Positions 34,751 through 42,334 of a stretch of DNA of 64,000 nucleotides are shown piece after piece (position 1 is the stretch's first letter; every line of letters begins with the position of its first letter). The notes under the pieces were generated by a model, which was not told the origin of the DNA, did no database searches, and saw only the letters and a list, made by a program, of their open reading frames with translations. The stretch is from contig NZ_BCUT01000001.1 of NCBI RefSeq assembly GCF_001591365.1, positions 434,001 through 498,000 on the forward strand, written 5' to 3'. Source of the stretch: Variovorax paradoxus NBRC 15149. Its GTDB lineage: Bacteria; Pseudomonadota; Gammaproteobacteria; Burkholderiales; Burkholderiaceae_C. The position numbers and the translations under genes are program-made.

Positions 34751-35586
34751 TGCCCGGTGAAGTGCGGCGCGCGCTTCTCTATCACCGCGGCAAGGCCTTC
34801 GAGCGCGTCCTTCATGCCCGCCAGTTGCGCCTGCGTGCGGTTCTCCTCGGGCATCGCGGCCTCGGCGCTGAGTCCAAGCCCATTCCACAGCAAGCGCTTG
34901 GTTGCCGCAAGCGCGGCCGGTGGGCCGCTCGCAAGTTGGCGCGCGAGCGACAGCGCGTCGTCTGCCAGTGACGCATCGGGTACCACGCGCGAGATCAGCC
35001 CTATGCGCAACGCCTCCGCGGCCTCGATGACCGGATTGAACAGCACAATGTCCATTGCCTTGCGAAAGCCCACCAGGTGCGTGAGCGTCACGGTCACCCC
35101 GGCGTCGGGCACCATCGCCACGCGGATGGCGCCCGCCATGAAGCGGCTCGATTCGCCTGCCACGACCACGTCGGACGAACACACCAGCCCCATGCCACCG
35201 CCGCCGGCTGCAAAGCCCTGCACGGCGCAGATGACCGGCGCGTTGAGCCGCATCAGCAGTGACACCACCAGTTGCAAGTAGGAAGTCGCCATGCGGATGT
35301 AGTCGGGCAACGCCTCGCCCTTTGATAGGAAGGTGTGGACGTCACCCCCGGCGCAGAAGTTCTTCCCCTCGCCCGTGATCAGCACAACGCGGACACGACC
35401 ATCGCCGTGCACCTGCATCAGCACCTCGTGCAGCGCCTTGAGCACCTCCATGTCCAAACCGTTCGAGGCCTCGGGCCGGTTCAGCCGCACGTGGGCCACG
35501 CCATCGGCATGCAGTTCCAGCCGCACCGGTCCTTTGCCCACCAGCACCTCGATCGCGGTGTCGTCGCTTCGCTTGTCCACAGTCAT
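34747..35586 (-). CDS. Enoyl-CoA hydratase/isomerase family protein (no canonical glutamates)
   Basis: 279-residue crotonase. NFCAGGDVHTF oxyanion loop, GFAAGGGGMGLVCSSDVVV, and MVPDAGVTVTLTHLVG in the region where hydratases carry Glu. Both usual glutamates appear absent, as in the proteins at 27949 and 18968. It resembles PaaG-like isomerase forms (inference). It has an AGGAG ribosome-binding site before ATG 35586 and directly follows the oxygenase beta-subunit gene. Confidence 0.85.
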   Translation of the reverse strand: MTVDKRSDDTAIEVLVGKGPVRLELHADGVAHVRLNRPEASNGLDMEVLKALHEVLMQVHGDGRVRVVLITGEGKNFCAGGDVHTFLSKGEALPDYIRMATSYLQLVVSLLMRLNAPVICAVQGFAAGGGGMGLVCSSDVVVAGESSRFMAGAIRVAMVPDAGVTVTLTHLVGFRKAMDIVLFNPVIEAAEALRIGLISRVVPDASLADDALSLARQLASGPPAALAATKRLLWNGLGLSAEAAMPEENRTQAQLAGMKDALEGLAAVIEKRAPHFTGQ

Positions 35587-35623
35587 TCTTTTTCTCCTGC
35601 CTCGCGGCGTGGGGATCGGGGAT

Positions 35624-36109
35624 CTAGATCAGGAAGGCCATCGAATAGAGGGCTCGTTCGTTGTTGGTCAGCACCACCTTCTTGCCGGCCATGCGCAGCA
35701 CGCCGCCTTCGCGGCGCAGCTTGTATTCGTTGCGCGAACCCCAGAGCGTGTCGCCGCGCGCATGCGCTTCGAACACGATCGCGTTGGCGGTGACCACCAG
35801 ATCGGTTCCGTCGTTTTCGAGCACCTCCACGTTGGAAATCACTCGACGCAGCGGCGAGCGCGGCGACTGGCTGTATCGCTTGCCGGTATGGAACTGGCGC
35901 ACCCGCAGCGCAATGCGCGAGCGGTTGTCATAGATGATGGACATCTCCTGCTCCGGATCGCCGGCCTCGCCGTTGGCGGGAATCCAGTAGACCCCGTCGT
36001 CGGTCCACAAGGCCTCCCAGGCGTCGTACTCGTGGTTGTCCTGAAGCCGCCCTTCGCGGTAGATGAACTGCGACACCTCGTGGTGAAGCAGCAGGTCTTC
36101 GACATTCAT
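35624..36109 (-). CDS. Aromatic-ring-hydroxylating dioxygenase beta subunit
   Basis: 161-residue small subunit of a Rieske oxygenase, NTF2/SnoaL fold. Family features: DNHEYDAWEALWTDDGVYW near residue 30, DNRSRIALRV, and the SNVEVLEND segment. It has a structural role, holding the alpha3beta3 hexamer together. The ATG at 36109 has GGAGG eight bases upstream inside the alpha-subunit end, and starts 2 bp after that stop. It makes the alpha gene a two-subunit oxygenase of the benzoate/biphenyl general type. Confidence 0.88.
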   Translation of the reverse strand: MNVEDLLLHHEVSQFIYREGRLQDNHEYDAWEALWTDDGVYWIPANGEAGDPEQEMSIIYDNRSRIALRVRQFHTGKRYSQSPRSPLRRVISNVEVLENDGTDLVVTANAIVFEAHARGDTLWGSRNEYKLRREGGVLRMAGKKVVLTNNERALYSMAFLI

Positions 36110-36111
36110 GT

Positions 36112-37401
36112 TCACGCCGCCTCCATTAGCGATCGGTAGTGGCGCCAGATGCCGCGCGTTGGCGTCTCGTCCGTGGCGTCGCCGATCAGATAGCCGTTTT
36201 CGTCCGTACGCTCGCGGTGCTTGCCACGCCCCAGATACAACCACTCAGGGCGCTTCGCCTGGACACCGAGCTGGGTTCGCTCGTACATCTCGGCGTCGTC
36301 CGCCAACAGGAAGCCGGCCGGGCCGACCGATCCCATGGTCTGCTGACGCAGGCGACGGTTCAGATCGGGCGCGCCCTTGAACTGCAGCGCCGTGACGTGC
36401 TGCACCGATTCATTGAACGCCAGCGGCTGGATCACGAAGATCTGGATCTCCGCGATGAAGAGATTCGGGTAGATCATGACGTGCGGCGTGCCGTCGATCA
36501 TGATCTTGCGGGCCTGCTCCACGCCGTAGGCGGCTTCCATACGCCGGGTGTACTCGGGCAGCCGGTCGGCCGTGGTATTGAACCAGCTCATCGGGATGTC
36601 GCGCTTGCGGAACTCGGGCCGCAGATCGTTCTCCGAATGGCCTTGGCCGAAGTAGCGCGAGACCGCCGTCGAGTCGCTGCTGTAGAGCGAGCCGATCCCG
36701 CTCTTCGCGACTTCGAAGATCGACGCGTGCACGAACGACGGGTGATAGCCGTCGGTCTCGTTCTCGACCAGGAATTTCCAGTTGGACTTGACCTTGTGCT
36801 TCAGGAAGCCGGCCGTGACCTCCACCTCGCCCTCGGGCGAGGTCAGGCACAGCGCATCGATGGCCGCCATGGCCGCGCCGAGGTGCTCCTCCAACGAAGG
36901 CCCCTCTTGCGCCATCGAGCCGAAGACGAAGCCCTTGTAGGAAGCGACGCGCGCCACCTTGCCGAGCCCGAGCTCCGAGCGATCGACGCCCTCGTAGCCC
37001 GAGGGAAACGGATAGCCGCGCAGCGCGCCGTCGTTGGTGAACGTCCAGCCGTGGTACGGGCACGTGAACGAACGCGCCGACCCTTTCTCGGTCATGCACA
37101 CCCGGTTGCCGCGGTGCGGACAGCGGTTGTGCAGAAGATGGATCCGGCCTTCGCGGTCACGCGTCATGAGGATCGGCTCGGGTCCGATCGACTTCATCAC
37201 GTAGTCGTTGGGCTGGGGCAGTTCGCTCTCATGGCCGACGTAGACCCAGGTGCGAAACCAGATCTTGCGCAGCTCTTCCTCGAAGATTGCCGGGTCGGTG
37301 TAGAGCGAGCCGTGCACCTCGTTGTCTCGGACCAGATCGCCCCACGCACGGGGCTCGGAATTGGCGCGGGCGATGGGGATCACCGGGGCACAGGTACTCA
37401 T
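36112..37401 (-). CDS. Aromatic-ring-hydroxylating dioxygenase alpha subunit (Rieske)
   Basis: 429-residue catalytic subunit. The Rieske [2Fe-2S] ligands are Cys94, His96, Cys114 and His117 (CPHRG and CPYHGW). The mononuclear iron site has His220 and His225 with bridging Asp217 (ETDGYHPSFVH), and the third ligand is Asp368 or Asp369 in LLADDAEMYE. It adds O2 to an aromatic ring, giving a cis-dihydrodiol, or monooxygenates. The ATG at 37401 has AAGG upstream. It heads the 15-gene operon behind operator D. Electron donors are probably the ferredoxin at 37577 and the reductase at 15977, which would be a Batie class IIA-type system. The exact substrate is not readable. Confidence 0.9.
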   Translation of the reverse strand: MSTCAPVIPIARANSEPRAWGDLVRDNEVHGSLYTDPAIFEEELRKIWFRTWVYVGHESELPQPNDYVMKSIGPEPILMTRDREGRIHLLHNRCPHRGNRVCMTEKGSARSFTCPYHGWTFTNDGALRGYPFPSGYEGVDRSELGLGKVARVASYKGFVFGSMAQEGPSLEEHLGAAMAAIDALCLTSPEGEVEVTAGFLKHKVKSNWKFLVENETDGYHPSFVHASIFEVAKSGIGSLYSSDSTAVSRYFGQGHSENDLRPEFRKRDIPMSWFNTTADRLPEYTRRMEAAYGVEQARKIMIDGTPHVMIYPNLFIAEIQIFVIQPLAFNESVQHVTALQFKGAPDLNRRLRQQTMGSVGPAGFLLADDAEMYERTQLGVQAKRPEWLYLGRGKHRERTDENGYLIGDATDETPTRGIWRHYRSLMEAA

Positions 37402-37472
37402 GTTGTCACCTTCAGAAGAGTGTTTCTGCAAGTCGCAAAAGCATTGCGATGCGTTGTCGTTGCATCGATAAT

Positions 37473-37490
37473 AGTCCGACGGGACGGTCT
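37473..37490. promoter_or_regulatory. TetR-type operator, site D (Rieske operon / ferredoxin divergent region)
   Basis: Palindrome AGTCCGAC-GG-GACGGTCT, two mismatches between arms, preceded by ATAAT. It lies between the divergent oxygenase alpha gene (ATG 37401) and ferredoxin gene (ATG 37577). Its left arm is identical to that of site B. One bound TetR dimer could repress both directions. Confidence 0.75.
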
Positions 37491-37576
37491 ATGTCAACAA
37501 GACGAAGCGACCATGTCGACCGTCACAGACTTGCCCTTGCGGACCCGATCAACCTCTATGAGATGCAGAAAAAACC

Positions 37577-37897
37577 ATGCTCCAAGTGACATTCATCGAG
37601 CACGATGGCACCACACACCTTGTTCCCGCGCCTCCCGAACGGACGCTGATGCAGATTGCCGTGGACAACGGAGTGCCAGGCATCCTGGGGGACTGCGGTG
37701 GGTCTTGCAGTTGCGCCACCTGCCACGCATACATCGATACGCGCTGGGCAGACAAACTGCCCACGCTCTCGGAGACGGAGACCTTCATGCTCGAGGGCGT
37801 GCCTGAGCCGCGCGAGAACAGTCGGCTGTGCTGCCAGATCAAGATGCAGGCCGCGCTCGATGGGATCGTTGTCGAGTTGCCAGAAGTGCAAGTCTGA
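37577..37897 (+). CDS. Putidaredoxin-like [2Fe-2S] ferredoxin
   Basis: 106-residue adrenodoxin/putidaredoxin-type ferredoxin. Cluster ligands are Cys40, Cys46, Cys49 and Cys86 (CGGSCSCATC and SRLCCQIKM); the C-terminal part NSRLCCQI is that of putidaredoxin. It carries one electron at a time from the FAD reductase to a terminal oxygenase. It is divergent from the Rieske operon with operator D between. Most partners of this ferredoxin type are P450s, but none is present here and the Rieske oxygenase is the obvious acceptor. Rieske-type ferredoxins, the more common partner, are not in the window. Confidence 0.92.
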   Translation: MLQVTFIEHDGTTHLVPAPPERTLMQIAVDNGVPGILGDCGGSCSCATCHAYIDTRWADKLPTLSETETFMLEGVPEPRENSRLCCQIKMQAALDGIVVELPEVQV

Positions 37898-38885
37898 GCT
37901 GGCGCCATCCTGTCGCTCTGAATACGAGCGAAGGGGCATGTCGGGCTCGATCGATCGTGCCGACCATTCATCCACGATTTCCTGCCAACCTGGCCGGCGG
38001 CTCCCCCGACTTGCTGACCGAAGGCCTTCCGGGGCGCAGCTTGGTGCCTGCCCTGGAAGGCGGAACAATCGCAGGACCCGATGTCTTGTCGATCACCGCA
38101 TCGACACGAGCATCGTCGATGGTTCTTGGCGCGCCGGGGCGCGTTGCGTCCGGCAGGCCAACGAGTCGATATTCGACAAATCGTGCTCGCCACTTGCTGA
38201 CCATCTGTCCACCACTCGATAGAGGCCGTAGAGTTGCGGCAGGAATCCAAGTTGCCTCTTGCAGGTATTCACGGCCGGCGGCGGTCCCCTCAAGTCGTTC
38301 GTGGCATGGCAAAGCGCGTTGACTTGAAGCGCCAACTGCTCCGCACTGGTTTATCTGCCGTCCGTAGGAATGCCCGTAGAGGTGCGGGCGGTCGACGGGC
38401 CGCTGCGGGTAGCGGCGCCCCTGATCCAATCTTGTTCTTTGCTCAGCATCAGACCGAGCCGCTCGGCCGCGGCTTCGTAGGTCGCGAATTGAAGCCCAAA
38501 GACTCGCTAGATCGACCAGAGTCCTTTCAAGCCAGCGACGTGCGCGCAGCAGCTTGTCGTCGCGGTCAATCCAGAAGCCCAGATGTGCGAGGCGCCTTTG
38601 GCCTAGCGGTAGTTGGCAAGCAGGGTGTATTCCTTGGAACTCACGGGAGTAGCGGACAGGTGATCGCTGACCTAGGTCTTCCGATACGCTTCCAACTTGG
38701 CAATACTGGTGCACACGCCCTGCACACAGACGCCCCTAAGTAGTTGATTTATTTCAGGTTTCCGATTTATCCATCATGGGCGCGACGGAAACGACTTTTT
38801 CTTTCAAATTCAACAGCTTGGCGCTTTCGTTCATACAGATGGCCTTCAGCTGTAGTTTCTCATGCAGCGGCCGCCCGGGCGAGGT
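37898..38885. other. Non-coding boundary region between catabolic island and PhnCDE/sen region
   Basis: About 990 bp with no intact gene. It contains an IS630 transposase fragment (38082-38207) and stretches with open frames on both strands that I do not recognise. Base composition is less GC-rich toward 38740-38860, which has runs of T and A unlike the neighbouring coding DNA. It looks like decayed mobile-element DNA marking a junction. Confidence 0.55.
38082..38207 (-). mobile_element. IS630-family transposase fragment
   Basis: 42 codons matching the end of the N-terminal helix-turn-helix of IS630-type transposases (QMVSKWRARFVEYRLVGLPD, then RPGAPRTIDDARVDAVI). The frame breaks away from the family pattern on both sides, and neither the DDE domain nor terminal inverted repeats were found. 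It is a dead remnant. Confidence 0.65.
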
Positions 38886-39725
38886 TCACCGCCCCATCAG
38901 GCGCCGCGCGATGTAGCTCGCAGCATCCACCAGCGCGACCAGCACGATCATCGCGAGCAGCACCGCGCTGGTCTCGCGCATCTGGAACAGGCCCAGGTGG
39001 AAGGCCAGCATCTGGCCCAGTCCGCCGGCGCCGACCACGCCCAGCACGGCCGCGGCGCGGATGTTGTTCTCCCACCGGTAGAGCGCATAGCTCATCAGTT
39101 GCGGCAGCACCTGCGGCAGCGTCGCATAGAGGAACACCCGCCCTTCCGGCACGCCGCGCACGCGCAGCGCAAAGGCGGGGCCCTGGGCCGCGTTCTCGAT
39201 GCTTTCGGCGAACAGGCGGCCCAGCACGCCGGAGGTGTGCACCGCCAGCGCCAGCGTGCCCGCGAAAGGCCCGAGGCCGGCCGCTATCAGCAGCAGCGCG
39301 GCCCACATGAGTTCCGGCACGCTGCGCAGGGCATTGAGCAGCAGCCGCGTGGGGCCGCGCCAGCGCGCCGGGTCGCCGGCGTGCAGCTTGCTCGCGGGCA
39401 GCGCGAGCAGCAGGCCGGCCACCACGGCCAGCAAGGTGCCGACCACCGACATCGCCAGCGTCTCGAGCGCGGCCGGCAGCAGCTTCTGCAGGAAGGCCGC
39501 ACCAAGGGCCGGCTTGGCGAGCTCGCCGGCGAAGCGGCCCATGCGGGCCAGCGAATCGATCGAGAAGAAGCGCGCCCACTGCAGGTCGAGCGACCAGAAG
39601 CTCGCGACCACCAGCGCCACCATCGCAGCGACCATCCAGCAGGCGCGGCAGCGCGCATCGAACAGCGGCGGCGGCAGCCGGTAGACCTCGTTGGCGGCGG
39701 ATGATTGCGGTTCGGTCTTGGGCAT
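38886..39725 (-). CDS. phnE: PhnE-type ABC transporter permease (second copy)
   Basis: 279-residue inner-membrane permease of the phosphonate/phosphite importer family. Six or so hydrophobic segments, with the permease loop LNALRSVPELMWAALL in the middle and LGVVGAGGLGQMLAF near the C-terminus. It lies 13 bp after a related permease and 160 bp or so from the IS remnant region. Two PhnE-type permeases in one operon probably form a heterodimer. No C-P lyase or phosphonatase genes are nearby, so phosphonate is not implied as substrate. Confidence 0.85.
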   Translation of the reverse strand: MPKTEPQSSAANEVYRLPPPLFDARCRACWMVAAMVALVVASFWSLDLQWARFFSIDSLARMGRFAGELAKPALGAAFLQKLLPAALETLAMSVVGTLLAVVAGLLLALPASKLHAGDPARWRGPTRLLLNALRSVPELMWAALLLIAAGLGPFAGTLALAVHTSGVLGRLFAESIENAAQGPAFALRVRGVPEGRVFLYATLPQVLPQLMSYALYRWENNIRAAAVLGVVGAGGLGQMLAFHLGLFQMRETSAVLLAMIVLVALVDAASYIARRLMGR

Positions 39726-39738
39726 GGCGAGGAGGCTC

Positions 39739-40578
39739 TCAGGCCAGGGCGCGCCGCAGCCAGGCGCTCAGCCGGTCGGTGGCCGCGACCAGCAGCACGA
39801 ACACCAGCAGCATGGTGCTGACCTCGGCGCCGTTGAACATCTTCATCGACGCATCCATCTGCTGGCCGAGCCCGCCCGCGCCCACGAAGCCGAGCACCGC
39901 GGACGAGCGGATGGCGCACTCCCAACGATAGACGGTGTAGCTGGTGAGCTCGGCCGCGTTCTGCGGCAGCAGGCCGTAGAAAAAGGCCTGGATGCGGCCG
40001 GCGCCGTTGCGCAGCAGCGTCTCGGTCGGATGGGCATCGCCGCTCTCCAGTATCTCGCCGTAGACCTTGCCCAGCATGCCGGCATAGGTCAGCGCGATGG
40101 CCAGCACGCCGGCCGTGACGCCCAGCCCGACCACGCGCACGAACACCAGCGCCCAGATGAGTTCCGGCACGCTGCGCAGCACGATGAGCAGGCCGCGCAC
40201 CGAAAAGCGCAGCACCGCCGGCAGCGCCGCCATGCGGCCGGCCAAGCCGGAGATGGAGAGCGAGCGCACCGACAGCAGCGTGAGCGGAACCGCCAGCACC
40301 ATGGCCAGCGTGAGCCCGGCCGTGGCAATGGCCACCGTGCGCCAGGTTTCCCGCGCCACCAGCGCCAGGAACTCCGCGTCCATGCGCGGCGGCACGAAGC
40401 CGGCCAGAAATTGCAGTGCCGGCTCCATGCCGCCGGGCGCCAGCAGCAGCCAGGGCTTGAATTCGGTCAGCACGAGCATGGGCCACAGCACCACGGCCGC
40501 GGCCAGCAGCCAGAACACGCGGTGCGCCCAGGCGGGGTCGCGCTCGGCCGGTGTTGTGCGTGACGGGACGGCGGCCAT
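39739..40578 (-). CDS. phnE: PhnE-type ABC transporter permease (first copy)
   Basis: 279-residue permease. Hydrophobic segment at residues 20-40 (VFWLLAAAVVLWPMLV), RGLLIVLRSVPELIWALVF loop, and LGFVGAGGLGQQMDASMKMF at the C-terminal side. The ATG at 40578 gives MAAVPSRTTPAE and lies 2 bp after the ATPase gene stop. It is a clear paralogue of the permease at 38886, with matching motifs at the same positions. It belongs to the importer adjoining the selenoneine genes. Confidence 0.85.
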   Translation of the reverse strand: MAAVPSRTTPAERDPAWAHRVFWLLAAAVVLWPMLVLTEFKPWLLLAPGGMEPALQFLAGFVPPRMDAEFLALVARETWRTVAIATAGLTLAMVLAVPLTLLSVRSLSISGLAGRMAALPAVLRFSVRGLLIVLRSVPELIWALVFVRVVGLGVTAGVLAIALTYAGMLGKVYGEILESGDAHPTETLLRNGAGRIQAFFYGLLPQNAAELTSYTVYRWECAIRSSAVLGFVGAGGLGQQMDASMKMFNGAEVSTMLLVFVLLVAATDRLSAWLRRALA

Positions 40579-40580
40579 GC

Positions 40581-41399
40581 TCAGCGGCAGTGCATCACGA
40601 CAGGAGCCGCTTCGGCCGGACCCTCGTCGAGGACACCGGCCTGCGCCGGCTCCTGCGCATACAGCTCGCGCAAGAGGGCCGGCGTCACCTGCGCGGTCGG
40701 CAAGTCGAAAGCCAGCAATCCGTCGCGCAGGCCGATGATGCGCGGAAAGTGCTGCAGCGCGAGCGGCACGTCGTGCAGGGTGGCCACCAGTGTGGCCCCG
40801 CTGTCGCGCGCCCATTGCGTGAGGGTGTCCAGCGCCTGCCCGGCGCGGGCCGGGTCGAGCGCCGACAAGGGCTCGTCGACCAGCACCAGCTGCGCTTCGG
40901 ACAGCAGGCCGCGCGCCAGCCCCACGCGCTGCCGCTCGCCGCCGGACAGCCGGTCCACGCGCGCGAAGAGCTTGTCCGCCATGTCGAAGCGCGCGAGCGC
41001 GGCGTCGGCCTGCGCGATGCCGGTCGGATAGAACAGGCTGCGCAGCGCCTGCCACAGCCCGATGCGCGGCAGCCGGCCGGCCAGCACCGCGGTCACCACG
41101 CGCTGGCGCGGCGGCAGCGGCGGCACCTGGGGCGCCAGGAACAGCCGGCCGCGCAGGCGCTGCAGTTCGCGCCGGGGCAGCCGCCACGGATCGCGGCCGT
41201 CGAGCTCGATGCTGCCGGCCGCGGGCGCGAGCGCACAGGCCATCAGGTGCAGCAGCGTCGTCTTGCCGGCGCCCGAGGGCCCGATCACCGCGGCCTGCTC
41301 GCCCGCCGCCACGTGCAGGTCCAGCGCCCGCAGCGCCGCCGGCGCCGCAGCGAGGGCCGCCGGGTGCCGGCCGGAGGCCGACCGCAGCTCGATGTTCAC
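40581..41399 (-). CDS. phnC: PhnC-type ABC transporter ATP-binding protein
   Basis: 272-residue ATPase. Walker [13 protein letters not shown] near residue 40, signature [15 protein letters not shown], Walker [15 protein letters not shown]-loop [12 protein letters not shown]-loop segment [15 protein letters not shown]. It starts with GTG at 41399, preceded by AGGAG. It energises the PhnE pair and takes ligand from the PhnD-type protein at 41425. Confidence 0.86.
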   Translation of the reverse strand: MNIELRSASGRHPAALAAAPAALRALDLHVAAGEQAAVIGPSGAGKTTLLHLMACALAPAAGSIELDGRDPWRLPRRELQRLRGRLFLAPQVPPLPPRQRVVTAVLAGRLPRIGLWQALRSLFYPTGIAQADAALARFDMADKLFARVDRLSGGERQRVGLARGLLSEAQLVLVDEPLSALDPARAGQALDTLTQWARDSGATLVATLHDVPLALQHFPRIIGLRDGLLAFDLPTAQVTPALLRELYAQEPAQAGVLDEGPAEAAPVVMHCR

Positions 41400-41424
41400 C
41401 GGCTTCGCTCCTGCATTGCGCCGG

Positions 41425-42282
41425 TCAGTTCAGCAGCCCGGCGTTGCGCGCCGCGGCCTCGATGCCCTTGTAGTTCTCGGCGCGCGTCGGCACGAAGCGC
41501 GTGGCACGCTGCAGCGCGAGGATGTCCTTGCCCTCAGGCGTGGCCGGGCTCAGCTCGATGAACGCGCGCACCAGCTGCTCGCGCCGGGCGGCCGGCATGT
41601 CGGCATGCACGGTCCAGTTGTAGTCGTAGTAGGCGGGCGTGGTGTAGAACACCCGCACCTTCGCCGGATCGACCTTCTTGTCGGCCACGAGCTTGTCCCA
41701 CACCGAGATGTTGAGCGCCCCGGCGTCCACCTTGCCCGATGCCACTGCGGCCACCGTGGCATCGTGCGCGCCGGAATAGGCCACGCGCTTGAGGTCGCGG
41801 TCGGGGTCGATGCCGGCCGCCAGCAGGAAGCTGCGCGGCATCAGGTGGCCCGAGGTGCTGGACTGCGAGCCGAAGCTCAGGTTGCGGCCCTTGAGGTCGG
41901 CGAGCGAGCGGATGTCCGGATTCGTCGTGATGAACACCGAGCGGAATTTCTCGTCTTCCTCGCGCTGCACCAGCGGCACCACCTTGCCGCCCGAACGATG
42001 GCTGGCCTGCACGAAGGTGAAGCCGCCGAGCCAGGCCAGGTCGACCTGCTTGTTGGCCAGGGCCTCGACGGCGGCGGCGTAGTCGGTGACCGGCGTGAAT
42101 TCGACCTTCACGCCCAGCTTGCGCTCCAGGTAGGCGGCCAGCGGCGCCGACTTGCGCGCGAGCTCGGTGGGCGATTCGTCGGGGATCGCGGTGATGCGGA
42201 AGGTTTGTTGGGCCTGCGCGGCCATGGCACCGGCCAGCAGGGCCAGCGCCAGCACGAAGCGCGGCAAGACAGCAAATTTCAT
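41425..42282 (-). CDS. phnD: PhnD-type phosphate/phosphite/phosphonate-family substrate-binding protein
   Basis: 285-residue periplasmic protein with a signal peptide (hydrophobic residues 8-22, cleavage near AQAQQ), then [17 protein letters not shown] and [20 protein letters not shown]. Its [10 protein letters not shown] loop corresponds to the oxyanion-binding region of PhnD and PtxB. The ligand should therefore be an oxyanion or organic oxyanion. It follows senA by 52 bp on the same strand, so it is probably transcribed with it. A selenium oxyanion is an attractive but unproven ligand. The ATG at 42282 has GGGAG upstream. Confidence 0.85.
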   Translation of the reverse strand: MKFAVLPRFVLALALLAGAMAAQAQQTFRITAIPDESPTELARKSAPLAAYLERKLGVKVEFTPVTDYAAAVEALANKQVDLAWLGGFTFVQASHRSGGKVVPLVQREEDEKFRSVFITTNPDIRSLADLKGRNLSFGSQSSTSGHLMPRSFLLAAGIDPDRDLKRVAYSGAHDATVAAVASGKVDAGALNISVWDKLVADKKVDPAKVRVFYTTPAYYDYNWTVHADMPAARREQLVRAFIELSPATPEGKDILALQRATRFVPTRAENYKGIEAAARNAGLLN

Positions 42283-42334
42283 GAGACTCCCGAAAAGCGA
42301 AGAACAAGGCGGGGATTAGACCGCAAGACCCCAA

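Noticed and set aside
38230-38743. Open frame of about 169 codons on the plus strand in the boundary region
   Set aside because: No ribosome-binding site, no family resemblance and a composition unlike a folded protein; probably decayed DNA.
38886-42282. Phosphonate utilisation locus
   Set aside because: Transporter genes only; no C-P lyase, phosphonatase or phosphite dehydrogenase genes in the window.
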